Positions 34,550 to 46,254 of a DNA stretch of 64,000 bases are shown piece after piece (within the stretch, counting starts at the first letter, position 1; the number at the start of each line of letters is the position of its first letter). The notes under the pieces are model-generated. The model saw only the letters and a program-made list of their open reading frames with translations, did not search any database and had not been told where the DNA came from. This DNA is from Boletus sp. NGJ. Its lineage: Eukaryota > Basidiomycota > Agaricomycetes > Boletales > Boletaceae. The DNA lies in assembly GCA_019096195.1 (NCBI GenBank), contig JAGTXK010000116.1, forward strand, positions 1 through 64,000. Direction: 5' to 3'. Both the position numbers and the translations under genes were made by a program.

Positions 34550-37282
34550 ATGGACTTGAAGTCGTGTGCGATACTTTTGTTCCCGGCGTTTGCCCTCACC
34601 TTCAACCTAGTAAATGCTCAGTCTAGTAGTACACCACCAAGCAGCTGGCCACAGGTTTACCCTGGGATGCCCAGCGGTGATTATAGTCCGGAGTGGCAGG
34701 CCTGTGCGTCACGCCATAACTCTTCCTCGTCGGGCTTACCCAATGTCTCTGCGCGCAGACTTCCAAGTGAACAGCACTCTTCCCAACGTTACATGGCCCC
34801 TTGCCCGCAACTGGGCGGGCAATATCCCTGTCCAGAGAGAGGGTCATCCGAATGACACACTCTTCTTTTGGGCATTCGAGTCGTCGAACGGCTCATTCAC
34901 CGCTGCCAGTGACGAACCATGGGGTATCTGGCTGAACGGAGGGTAAGGTTGTGAACTTGTACACTCGATCTGGCTAATCCATCGAACGTCGATAGTCCTG
35001 GTTCTTCTAGCCTTGTTGGGCTCCTTCTTGAGGTCTGTCTCATCGTTTGGTGTATCGAGCTATGTTGCCAGACTCACATTTGACACAGAATGGTCCTATC
35101 CATATCTCTAACGATTACTCATTGTTCGAGAACCAATATGCTTGGACCACTGTTGCTGATTATGTGTGGATCGACCAGCCAGTGTATGTCGCTGTTCTCG
35201 TCTTTGCGGTGCCAGCTCTAACGGGTGTATCTCAGCGGGACCGGGTTCAGCACTGCCGACTCAGATGGCTATGGTGAGTACTGAAGACATCACGACTTGA
35301 ATCGAGTTTGATTTTGCGCCAAGTATACGACGAGGACCAAATGGCCACTGATTTCGTGAGATTTGGCCCTTTCTCTCCGTGTCAAACAATACTCATGCCA
35401 TATTACCAAGATGGGTTTCTTGGAGAACCTCGTGAAAGTGTTCCCTGACCTCCAAACTCGACCTTTGCACCTCACGGGCGAGAGTTACGCTGGAATGTAC
35501 ATAGTGAGTGCTGTCCCACCACGAGAAAGTTTGTGCCCGTAACAGCCTCTCAGCCTTACATCACTAAAGCCTACTTTGAAATGGACAACCCTCCTGTCAA
35601 TCTTGCGAGAATCGCCATAGGCGATGGGTCAATTGCGTCTGGGGAGACATTTTTGCTTTTACCTGTGGTCAGCGTGTTAGAAACCTATCCGCAAATCATT
35701 GGATACGACCATGATGTCTTGGAGTACTTCCACGAACAGTGCGTGAAAACATATGCAATGATGTAGAAGTGTTCATCTGTTTCTCAGGAGTTCTCTCTGT
35801 GGTTACAACCTCACTCTCCAATACCCTCAACCTGAGCCTTTCCCAACCCTGACTTTCATCCCTGGCAATAACCCCCTTTCCACTACTGCATCTTCTGGGA
35901 AATACAATTCGAAGCTTACAAAGCAAGAGTTCATGCTAGAAGCTCAGAATCGGTTTGCCGCTAAGCTCACCAAGCGGGATGGTGCCCTTTCGAAACGCGA
36001 GAGGATCCGTGCACGGGACGCATGGAAGCGTAGCCTCGCCGGTCGCCCTAACGGAACCATCGATCCTTGGTACGGTTGTGATCTGTACGACGAGATGCTC
36101 GACTATGCCGTCAACTTCACATTCCCTTGGTGTACGACGGTCTTAATGCGATATTTCGATCATTTGCTGAGACTTGTATTATAGCTTTGAGTAAGAGCTC
36201 AGGGGGCATGTTCGATGTCTACAACGTCCCTGATGCGCTGAGTCCTGAAGCGCCAATGGATGCTTCCGTCTTCCTCAATGGTTTGTCTCAGCCGTGTGTC
36301 GATATAATACATACTGATGATCCATTGCCCAGACCCACAAACTCGTGCCGCGATCCATGCTCCTACGAGCCACAATTGGTCCGAGGGTATCAGCTATCCG
36401 TTTGGTAACAGTAAGCATGCGCCCGTACATCTTGGTTTTGCATTTATCAACCTGTCCATAGGTTATTCCAACAGCGACCCAAGTATGTTTCACTTCTTTC
36501 GAGTCTAATGTAAGGTTATTCAAGCGACTCTTTTCCAGGCATCGAGTAAGTGCTCTGCTGTTTGATCGATTGTGTATACTCACGGAAGACTAGGCCAATG
36601 GCATTCTTAACCGACCTCGCGGCGAATGCAACAGCGCACAACATGACAGTAATCATCTTTTCTGGAAACGACGATTCTCTCATCCCCCACCTTGGTTCTC
36701 AAGGTAAGTTGCCTGTCGTGTTCATTGGGATGTGGCTAATACGTACCTACAGTAACCATCCAGGTACGATTTCAGCAATATTGTCGGGATATCACGGCAC
36801 TTATTTATTCATTTCGTAGAATACGACATTTGGTGATATCCAGGGTTTCACTCGCAAGCCGGAGACGCCCTGGCAGAACGATGCCGGTGAATTTGCGGGT
36901 ATTGTCCATCAAGAACGTGGTTGGACGTATGTCCTCGCTGTACACGCAGGGCATCTCCTCGGTTATACCAACCCTGTCTCTGTCAGTGATGATTCTTTCT
37001 GTTGTCTTGCGCGGTCTAACACCCTTGGTGTAGGCCCTCACGCTCGTTCGGGAGTTTATCTTTGGCAATAACCAAACGGGACTCGTCGTCGACGCCGGCT
37101 GCGAATCCCAGTCGGTCACCGTCATTGGTGGAGAGGTGTCTTCCCTGGGCAACGAAATCATGACCGGTCCGGCAGGGATTTACTATGGTTCTGCTACGAC
37201 CGCGTCCACCTATTTCTTCCCGACCGCGACTGTGGAAGCATGGAATGCAATAGCTGCGACTGCCACTTGGTACGATCGGTAG
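34550..37282 (+). CDS. Secreted serine carboxypeptidase (peptidase S10)
   Basis: This gene encodes an extracellular or vacuolar carboxypeptidase that removes C-terminal residues. The start MDLKSCAILLFPAFALTF at 34550 begins a signal peptide ending near LVNAQ; an in-frame ATG also lies at 34529. S10 blocks: DTLFFWAFESSNGS and PWGIWLNGG then PGSSSLVGLLLE across an intron (the oxyanion-hole region), NQYAWTTVADYVWIDQPV, GTGFSTADSDGY, and LHLTGESYAGMYI with the catalytic Ser. The Asp is in VIIFSGNDDSLIPHLGSQ. The His is in RGWTYVLAVHAGHLLGYTNP. Many short introns, about ten, break the gene. The C-terminal part (LTLVREFIFGNNQTG and beyond) is longer than classical CPY-type enzymes and ends AAATATWYDR. 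NxS/T sites are frequent, as expected for a secreted glycoprotein. Confidence 0.88.
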
Positions 37283-38082
37283 TTTGGGATGCTTGAGATG
37301 CTTGATCACGAGCAAGGCACCTGTACCGGAATATACTTTCACGATCATCTTCACGTCGTAATGCGAGCATTACTTCCCCCCCTTTCTTTCCCTACTTTCC
37401 TCATCGGTGGGCTTCATGGAATTGAACCTGCATTCACAGATGGTTTCTTCAATTGCATTCATAATCGCATGGCTTCACAGCACTCATCTTTATTGTTAAT
37501 TACCGTACTATCATTCCACCAGGGTCGCAAACGTTTTTCGCAAATTTTAAAAATAGCACTTCAACCATTCACCTGTTCATTACTGGCACATTGTAATAGT
37601 CACAGAACTGTTTCAGCTACTTGTTTCAAATTTTCCGAGGATTCATTGAGCGGTTGGAGCAACGGCAGTGTTTTACCGCGTCGAAGTCGGAAAAAAGATT
37701 TGCAAAAATATGTCTAATGATATTATGTCACGCACAGCACAGCACAGCTGCAATGATTCTGACTCTGAGCCCCGAAGTGCAGAGCAGCGACACGTTGCAT
37801 ACAAGCGATCAAATCTAATCAGTGAAATGGTCAGTGTCGTACTGTAGGTCGTATGAGAATGAGGGATGAGCATTGAATTGGCAGATCCCACTCAAGAACA
37901 TGTTTGATTAGTGCCATAATACGTATCACTTGTACGTACCTTAAGGTGGTGCCCAACCTGCAGTTTTTGCAATCCAAGAGCTCTTCGGGCTTTCGCAAAA
38001 CCAGGCATCAACCTCATCAGTGACCACAATCGTATTTTACATTGAACAGAAACCATACTACAAAGCAGCACAGGTTTACAAA
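37283..38082. other. Convergent intergenic region, carboxypeptidase / aminopeptidase
   Basis: About 800 bases between convergent genes carry their 3' regions. A short run of CACAGCACAGCACAGC-type repeats occurs near 37,730-37,750. No supported gene is present. Confidence 0.4.
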
Positions 38083-40044
38083 TTAAACTGTGCTGAGCTC
38101 CATTGCAAATGCCACAGCCAGTTTCGAGAACTCCAACATGTGATCAAATGAAAATTCAGGTGAGATATCAATGCGACTGCAAAGAATCAGTAACATTTCA
38201 TGAAAACATACAATGACTTACTCTCTGCTCGAGTGAATATTGTCATGATTAGCGTTCTTAAACGATGACTCTATAGTACATATCATGAGTGAGATAAGTT
38301 CATCCATGTCAGAATGATGTTACCAATTGAAAAGACTGATGGATATCCAGCCTTGCTCCAAGATGCACTATAGTAGGTAAGTTAGCACAAAAATCGGGGA
38401 GGTGGAACAAGATACATACTGGTCTGAACATGCATAGCCACACTTGGTCTCGACGTAAGGGATAGACAGGTAGGCATCGACAAGTTGCATATTATACTTA
38501 GTCAGGCTGGAAATCACCTCAGCCTTCGTAGACAATGAGAACAGCGGATGAGAAACCTACCCGTCGTCTACATAGTCTACAATCACGCCAACTTCCTCCT
38601 TGGTACCCCGTTTGACCCAAGCAGTCATGTCAAACTAACAACAGTGAGCAAAACTTTGTACAGCATTTCCGATCATACCTGACTCATAGCATAAACCTCC
38701 AGACCCTGAGCTGCATAGGCCTGAGCTACTGCCTGTGATCCGAGCAGGCCACCCTCCTGTACATCCAAATAAGTCACCGATTAATAGTCGCGACCAAGAA
38801 ACTCACTTCTGCGGAATACCAATGAAACTCGACTGGCCTCTCTGGAACAAAACCAGATGCCAGCAGGGAACGATAGGACTCGAGGATGGTGACCGTGCCA
38901 GAGCCATCATCGTCAGCACCTGAATAAACATTCGCAACAATTTTCACTGATGCTTAACTACCACTGACCTGGGGCGGGGTCGAAGGGCCAGAAACTCGTA
39001 CTGTCATTCTAATATTAGGTGCTATTATATCATGTAGACAAACCACCTGCCTGTCTTGATGAGCACCAACAATTACAACTCTATCATCTATTTCAGATGA
39101 ACCATTGATTCTAGCAATCTGCACAAAAAATTTGATAATTGTTGGATAGCATAGCACATTCCTTACAATGGTATTTTGGCCCCATGAGTGCTTGAATTCC
39201 TCTATCGTGATGTGAGGCCGCAACAAGGGGAATGCATTCTCGTCCGTGACCTGCAAAGATCTGACTAACGACACATGAGGGTAACAACAAGAATTATACC
39301 TGGTTCACTTTCGACAACAACCATTGCTGACTTTGTCTTCCGGTCTGCACAATTGTCTGTTAGCACAAGCACTGCGCAATGCGACATGACAGACCTCGCT
39401 GCGGTAATCTACCGAGAATAATAATCAGCATCGAATAGAAAGGTCAGATGGATAACTCACGTCGCGTCCGAAAGCTCGAAAACTTTTCGAGATTTTCCCT
39501 TGGTCCTGCGGTCGACAAAGTCTGAATGACCTTGGTCACTTGCGCATGCAGCCTCGGTGGTGTGTAAGAGACTGGTTGGCATTGAGCGAAGCCTCAAGTC
39601 AGTCTTGTCCGACACGCACCAGGACCTTGTATCCTCAAGCGGGAGAAGGCTTCGAGGTCAGGTGTATCTGTGCTTAAAGCACACCGTCATCACACAATGC
39701 TCAGAGCATTGAGCTGGGATACCTACATGTCAAAGAATTTGATTCCTTTTGCCTTGGCCTCAATCTAATTCAGCAGCAATGTTGAATTAATTCGACATGT
39801 TGTGACGGGTGGGTCTGAGTCGAACCTTCTGGAGCTCCGTCATGCGCACGGGGTCTTGGCCTTCCAATTGCACTAACCGCTCCTCGTTAAGATCAATACT
39901 GAATCCCTCCATTCCGCTGGGACTCGCATCGAAGGCCTGACCGTTGAGGGCAACTTGGGGAGCATTCCCGGAGCCATAGAAGGTCGGGATAGTAGCAGCG
40001 AGGGATCCCCCGACAACTGGTAGCAACAAGAAAACGGGTCTCAT
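38083..40044 (-). CDS. Secreted leucine aminopeptidase, peptidase M28
   Basis: This zinc-dependent aminopeptidase removes N-terminal residues from peptides outside the cell. The start is [16 protein letters not shown] at 40044, a signal peptide; upstream in-frame sequence exists but is a poor leader. The propeptide region has [20 protein letters not shown] and [10 protein letters not shown]. Metal ligands fit M28: [12 protein letters not shown] (His and Asp), then [20 protein letters not shown] (the bridging Asp), VEFHWYSAE and [14 protein letters not shown] (the Glu pair), [20 protein letters not shown] with DYVD, and CGYACSDH (the His restored by splicing). The C-terminus is [20 protein letters not shown]. 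More than ten very short exons are inferred. The neighbouring secreted carboxypeptidase suggests a local pair of extracellular exopeptidases. Confidence 0.88.
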
Positions 40045-40772
40045 GACGAACGAGATGGGAAGGTACAAGGGACGCGTGGATAAGAGGGTGAACCAGCGAA
40101 TGCTAACAAGGATGAGCAGGTCAAAACCGGGAGCTTCGTCATTCCCACGAAACGGTCCAGATAGGAACATTGTGCCGTTTTCGGATGTTGCCGAGGCGCG
40201 TGCCGGCTTGCGGGATCCAACGCTCAGTGCATAATATTCCTGCTTCACGAGTGAACATCTTTGGGAACAGAGCGCAGCGAGTCAAGAGCACAACATTGTA
40301 GGGCTGTTTAACCGTCATCGACATTCGGTCGAGAGCTTCACTCATAATTGAAACACAAGAGAAGAAGTTACAGGCTGGAAGACGAACAAAAAAATACAAT
40401 ATACAAGGATGAGCGCCGAGTGCAAGACCTCGAGACGATATTGAGAAAGCCGTTCGTAGGAAGACAAAAAATCGAGTTGACCGATCGAGGTTGATTTGCT
40501 GGGTGGCCCGGATTGCTTTCAGAAATGCTCCGACAGGGGGTATGGATAATCTGAGAAAGAAGCAGACGTGTCGGAGCAACCAGTTCGTGTTTCGTGCGTA
40601 TCGGTCCGCTTCGGTTCCATGTTCCATTGACCTGACCTGAGGATCCACGATGCTTGACGACGACGCTTGACGGCGGCCCGACGCATAGAGTACCGAACCA
40701 CGAAGAAAAGTACCTAGTCAGGTGACGGCAAGGCTCAGAAAAAGGAGGGTAACACAGATAAACAAAGGAGGG
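40045..40772. other. Intergenic region upstream of the aminopeptidase gene
   Basis: About 730 bases, probably the promoter and 5' UTR of the aminopeptidase gene plus the 3' region of the next gene. A 169-residue open frame (40139-40648, minus) exists but resembles no protein and lacks coding character. Confidence 0.4.
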
Positions 40773-41131
40773 TCAGACCGCAATGATGGTGCACAATCCT
40801 ACGAATGCGACGACGAATGCGACGACGACGGCGGTCAACTGTTTGTTGTTGGATGGCGTGGCTGACTCGTTCGAATGGGCGACCGGAACCAATGAGTCGA
40901 CGACAGGTGTGTGATTGAATCTGGAGACGATGCGCGAGTCCGGTGCGCTTGTAGTCATTCAAGATCGATATATGATGATGTATGGACCGGAATGGAAACA
41001 TACTTTGAGTCGTCTGGTTGTGCTGCCAGAGTATCCATGTGTGGTCTTCTAGTTCGATCCTTGGTGCCAAGAGCGTACATGTCCCCCAGAGCGGGGAGGG
41101 CGAGGAGCAGAAAGACGATCACCACACCCAT
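40773..41131 (-). CDS. Small predicted membrane protein, unknown function
   Basis: I do not recognise this protein. The chosen start MGVVIVFLLLALPALGDMYA (41131) begins a strong signal peptide or membrane segment; an in-frame ATG at 41173 would add fourteen polar residues. One intron is inferred (donor GTATGT after QPDDS), joining to APDSRIVSRFNHTPVVDSLV. The C-terminus is a second hydrophobic helix (LTAVVVAFVVAFVGLCTIIA). The mature protein would be about 100 residues with a polar, serine/threonine-rich middle. It is divergent from the eL43 gene. The coding call rests on frame continuity across the intron and the two hydrophobic ends. Confidence 0.5.
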
Positions 41132-41347
41132 GGACGTCTCTGGAGAAGAAGGCGGGATTGAAGACCGACTCAAGTTGGAATGTGATACACATCACATGAC
41201 CATATCTACGACGAGTTGCTTACAAACGCATATGTGGCTAAACTGTACAGTTCACCGGAGATTTCCGACGACGCCAACCAGGGTACCCTCTCCCCCGATA
41301 TTGGTGCACGGAACACTCGCGACTCGTCAAGACTACCGCCCTTCAAC

Positions 41348-41912
41348 ATGGCAAGTTCTTTTTATCTGGATGAAACAGACGGTTGTGCTCACGGGCATTT
41401 CCATAGACCAAACGTACCCGCAAAGTCGGTGTGACCGGAAAGTACGGCACTGTGCGTACATCCTGTCTCTCCAGTTCATTCGCTGAACTAACCTTTTGAC
41501 AACATACAGCGTTACGGTGCCTCCCTGCGAAAGCAGGTGAAAAAGGTACGTTTTTTCATTCGCACCTACGGGATGTCAGAGCCGAACCGTGGCTGATCTT
41601 GCATCTTTCGTAGATGGAAGTGACACAACACGCTCGTTACACTTGCACGTTCTGCGGCAAGGTAAGGATCTTCTTTCCCAGCTCACAAAAGTATCCGACC
41701 GTTGTATTCGACAGGATTCCGTCAAGCGTACAGCAGTTGGCATCTGGCATTGCCGCGCATGCAAAAAGACGATCGCTGGGGGTGCTTGGACCGTATCGAC
41801 AACTGCGGCTGCTACAGTACGGAGGTGAGGGATATCGTCATACACGACAACATTTCCGTTCTAATTCTGACATAGCACGGTTCGTCGTCTGCGTGAGCTA
41901 ACAGAGGCATAA
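41348..41912 (+). CDS. RPL43: 60S ribosomal protein eL43 (L37a)
   Basis: This zinc-ribbon protein of the large ribosomal subunit is about 92 residues. The spliced product reads M then [80 protein letters not shown] and [11 protein letters not shown]. The four cysteines of the ribbon are in CTFCGK and CRACKK. Five short introns are inferred. The first lies immediately after the ATG and has a GC donor (GCAAGT) rather than GT. The others begin GTGCGT, GTACG, GTAAGG and GTGAGG. A high density of introns near the start is usual for fungal ribosomal protein genes. Confidence 0.93.
41351..41406 (+). other. GC-AG intron directly after the eL43 start codon
   Basis: The bases after ATG are GCAAGT, a strong consensus donor except for C at position 2, and the stretch ends TTTCCATAG. 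Removing these 56 bases gives M-T-K-R-T-R-K-V, the family N-terminus. No GT donor in the area gives an in-frame eL43 start. Confidence 0.75.
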
Positions 41913-42161
41913 AATACATGGGTTTTCGTCTTTGCATGCTTTCATCATGTTGTTTTACATATCTTCACCCAAATGACTTATGCCTCACGACAAAAAAATA
42001 ACTATCGGTGTCGATTGAAAGACTGTCTCTGGCCCCACACTTGATTGGACTGCGAATGAGGGGATCACAAAAAAAGTACATTTATTCAAAGCTAACAGAG
42101 ACAAATGATATCGGTGAAATGTAACAAATCCATGTCAAAGACCAGGCTCTGGTCCATCTTC

Positions 42162-43499
42162 TCAAGTGGGGCTATCGCCCTCTTCCTCATCACTAGCATC
42201 CCCGTCCTCCGTATCATTATCGTCACTGTCGTCATCACTCTCTTCTTCGCTCTCATTGAACATGAGAGAAATGTACTCATCGCCAAGCTGAGCATCTTGG
42301 ACCGAGATCAGCTGTGAACTTGAGGTAGTGTCAATGGAATTATCAGAACCAGAGTTAACCACGGAAACGGCCGCGTCCTCCAAGGTGGACGAGGTAGAAC
42401 CAGTTTTGACCATCCTCGCTGCAGTCGGTACTTTGCGGTTGCGATTTGCACGGATGACATGCGGAAGCTTGCATCCCTTGGTCGAACAAGTGCCCTTTTC
42501 CGCAAAGTCTGGACACTCCCGGACATGTTGCATCTGACAGTCGAGACCTTTGGAACAATACCCGAGTACTGCAAAGTCGCGACAAACGCCATGTCGCTGG
42601 CCCACACGAACGTGAGGGAACGGACAATTCTCCCGAGTACACCGCCCGTTGTTCGCAAAATGAACACAGAGGGGAGTACGTTCCGGGATGGGGTCATGGG
42701 AGAGATTGCAGGATTCGGCGGTGTTGGGACAATTGCCATGCAAAAAGTTCCAGCAGATCGCAATCTTGTTGGGGTCGTGCTGGTACATACAAGTGAGACC
42801 ACGGCTGCAGGAACCTGTGCAGCCGTGGTATGACGAAAAACGGTATTGAGGATGGAACATTGGTAGGAGCAATCCCGGACGCACCTGTCGTGGTAAAACG
42901 GGGGCATGGTTTGTTGAGATATTTCATACGCTTATTGAGTTGGCGGCCCCTGTAATGGGCAATCAGATTTAAATCGTCGCAGGAATTGTGGCGGTGGACA
43001 GACTGTGTTGGTCGACGAGTGTTATCGAGCGTCATGTTGCGGTTCCTTGGTCGATGTTGTTGGGTACGGGAAGATACCTTTGGTTTGTAAGTCCTATGGG
43101 TAGGGAGACGGTGTCCATGCGTTGTCCTTGAAAAGTCTGTGGGTTGGGGTATCGGCTTGAGGGGAACTTTGGTGGACGTTGGAGGGGGTTTGGGTACTGG
43201 AAGGGTTACAGTTGGTTGTATGCCGGCTTGGTTGCAGATATTTGAAGGAGACTCACGGCCCTTGCGAACGAGAGAACGAGAGGAAGATTCGAAAGTGACC
43301 CCGTCGATGACAACATCACGGGTCGAGGATGGGATGGGTGTTGATTTTGAGAAGGGGCGAGATCGTTGTTGGGCGACCTTGTGCTGGTTGATTGCACCTG
43401 GGAGTTGGTGAGCGACGTTGAGCGGGAGATTAGAATGTTCAACGCACCTGCAAGACGGGCGATTTCCGCCTTGAGCGCTGCGTCGGACGTCGAGGCCAT
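42162..43499 (-). CDS. CCCH zinc-finger protein (ZC3H3-like)
   Basis: This protein has a run of CCCH zinc fingers in the arrangement of the ZC3H3 family, which acts in nuclear mRNA polyadenylation and export. The start is MASTSDAALKAEIARLAG at 43499, followed across an intron by AINQHKVAQQRSRPFSKSTP. Finger segments: CSRGLTCMYQHDPNKIAICW, CWNFLHGNCPNTAESCNLSH, CVHFANNGRCTRENCPFPHV, CRDFAVLGYCSKGLDCQMQH and CPDFAEKGTCSTKGCKLPHV. A fragment upstream (KPCPRFTTT, near 42905) continues the first finger across an intron. The C-terminus is very acidic (SEEESDDDSDDNDTEDGDAS). The start lies 98 bp from the divergent glycosyltransferase gene. Confidence 0.85.
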
Positions 43500-43597
43500 C
43501 AGAGAGGGAACGAAAAGGAACGTACGTTCAACGCAGCCGAGTATGACTGATACACAAACCGAGTTTGGAAATCTTGCAGTAATCAACCACCACCGCC

Positions 43598-45963
43598 ATG
43601 CCCCGTTGGCTAATCGTCCTGTTGTCTCTTTTTTGCGTTCTCTGGTTCACAACCCGTTCACGCTCCCCGCCCAGCGACGCCCTCGCACTCGCTCGCGCCC
43701 CCTTTGTCGACGTCCTTTCGCTGACCGTCATATTACCCCTCATTCCGAGCACGCTTGCCCACCTCGACGAGCTGTTGGCTCCCTTTCTTGTCTCCACAAG
43801 CATCCTATACGAAGTCGCGATCGTTTGTCCCTATGCACTCGTTGCCGATATTCACCGTGAGCTCCGCATTGTTCTGTCCAACGCACCACCTGGACATCCA
43901 AAGGTGTCCCTATATCCATGGTCTGGCCACACGCTTCACCACCAAGCCTCTCTCGAGATCATCGCCCGAGTAAAGACGCAGTGGGTTCTTCTCCTTGATG
44001 AACACGGTTTCAAGCACATAGCCGAGTGCGACAGAGCATATATGCTGCACCCACTTGCAGTGCATCTGCCTGTTGGACCTCGCGGATTCGCGGGATCGTC
44101 GCATAATTGGTCTCAGCTCTCGCCTTCCGACCGCGTACAATCAGCAGCGTTTCTCGTCCCTCCCTTTGTCGCTCCCTCTGGTCTCCTGGCCAAAGCACCT
44201 CTTATTTCTTCTCCTTCCTTGGCTTGGCCTGCACTAGGAAGTTACGTTGCAAAGTCAACACTTGGCTCGTTCGGCGGCATTGTTATCGGTGCCGATATCT
44301 TGGACACAGTGGCTTGTAATCCCAGGACAAAAACCAGCACGACCTTCCCCGACGAGGAATCAGGCGATGATCCGGACTCTCGTACTCTCGCTGATATTGG
44401 TTCCGTGCCTATTTCCGCCAAAGGTTTCTTTGCCCTGGCATTTCCCCGAAAAGAGGACCTCAGAAATTTCATCCCGGCGACGTGCAAGCTCCATAACCAA
44501 GGATACACCGTATTGGCTTATCTTTACGACACTGTCGACGATGCTGGGTCTTCCGGTATTGTCATCGAAAAGAACTGTACTATACCCTACTTTCGGCGCT
44601 CAAAGGCCACCCGTAGTTTCTCCGACTGGCTCAACTCCCTTGGATCCGTACCCGACATCGTGATTGGCTTGGACCACCAGGACCTTGTTTCGTCAACGTT
44701 TTCATCGATTTTGGAGCAACCTCCTTTTCTCAATACCACCCTGATGAGGCTTCCTCGTCTCGAGTTGCCCTACACTGAATGGATTGGCACCTTGACCCTT
44801 CATGAACTGCGCCGTTCGTCCTTCCTCTCCCACAGACTAACCTTACACTACTTGTGAAAAAACAGATTGGAACGTCCCCGAAATTACACTCAGTGTGATC
44901 ACAAACAATCGGCCATACTCTCTCCGGCGTTTGCTTGAATCGATGCAACGTACACTATTCTACGGTGACATGGTTAATATACGTATCAATATGGACCAAA
45001 CTTCTGACCCGGAAACTATGCACATCGTGCAAGATTTTGATTGGCTCCATGGTGATATGGTTCTCCACCATCGGGTCGTTCACGGAGGCTTGCTCCCTGC
45101 TGTCGTTGAGTCATGGTACCCAAGCTGCAACGACTCTTATGGTTTGTTACTCGAAGACGACGTTGAGTTGTCACCTCTCTCTTATGCATGGGTTAAAATG
45201 ACCCTCTTGCATTACCAGTTTGTTCGTATTCATCCGGGCGATCGTGCATCCTGACATCTTCATTAGATACGGAAATTCCAGCCCCTCTTCCTCGAAGCTC
45301 TTTGGAATCAGTCTTTACCAACAGAAAATCATCGAGCTCCGTCCCACTGGCCGGCAACCCTTCAACGCGCGCGCGCTCTTCCGATCCGCTTCCCCCTACC
45401 TCTCTCAAATTCCATGTAGCTGGGGTGCACTCTACTTTCCTTCTCCTTGGCGCGAGTTCCACGACTACCTCTCCCTTCGCCTCTCCCAATCAGGCCTCTC
45501 CATCCGTAGTCCGATCGTCCCAGGGGTGCGCTCCAACAAGTGGACCAAATCGTGGAAGAAATACTTTATCGAGCTCGTCTACCTTCGCGGCTACGTCATG
45601 CTCTACCCAAACTATGACGACTTTGTGTCCCTGTCGACGAACCACCTCGAAGTAGGGTCGCACGTCAAGAACGAGCCGGGGGAGGTGTACGAGAAGAAGA
45701 AACACATGTTTTCACTCCCGCTGATGCATCTCTCGGGTGCATTGGCGGGGGAGGCGGCGCACGGTCCGAGGTTGTTGGACTTGCCTGGAGGGACACTGCC
45801 TGACTGGGAGCGACTGCCTGTGTTGGATCTCGTGGGGGAGGTTTCCTCGATGGAGGCGATTCAGAAACGGGGAAACGAACGGAGGGCTGAAATGGGCGAA
45901 TGTTTGGGTGTTACATCGCTTGTCTCGACTGTACGAGACCTTTTGTGCCATGTCCCTCTCTAG
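43598..45963 (+). CDS. GT-A-fold glycosyltransferase, type II membrane protein
   Basis: The start is MPRWLIVLLSLFCVLWFTTR at 43598, an N-terminal membrane anchor. A first glycosyltransferase-like segment follows (LTVILPLIPSTLAHLDELLA; YEVAIVCPYALVADIHREL). A second, better conserved segment begins after an intron near 44,860: NWNVPEITLSVITNNRPYSL, RRLLESMQRTLF, MVNIRINMDQTSD, and GLLLEDDVELSPLSYAW. The EDDVE is likely the metal-binding acidic motif. A C-terminal catalytic region follows (KLFGISLYQQKIIEL; CSWGALYFPSPWREFHDYLS; NKWTKSWKKYFIELVYLRGY). Such proteins are widespread in basidiomycetes; the sugar donor and acceptor are not known. The exact last exon is uncertain and may extend past the stop used here. 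Confidence 0.75.
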
Positions 45964-46254
45964 CTTGTCGATACCAGAAATTGCACAACTGTGTTCTGAC
46001 GCTTCATGTCTGGGGACTGGTGAGCGATCGACGTCGGGCGATGTGGGCCAGAAGTCGAAAATAAAAATTAAACCTCGGAACCAGCAAAACCAAGCAAGTT
46101 ATTTAATTCGTACAGTTTCTGAAAGACAAGCATCTAACTAATACGACGAAACGATACGAGATGTAGACCGAGACCCTAAAGTATGTAATCACGGAGGGGG
46201 AAGGAGGTACCAAGGCAAGAGGCGGGGGACAGGCCAGCAAGTCCCTACCCTCGT

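Noticed and set aside
40139-40648. A 169-residue minus-strand open frame
   Set aside because: It matches no family and lies in the promoter region of the aminopeptidase gene; composition is not coding-like.
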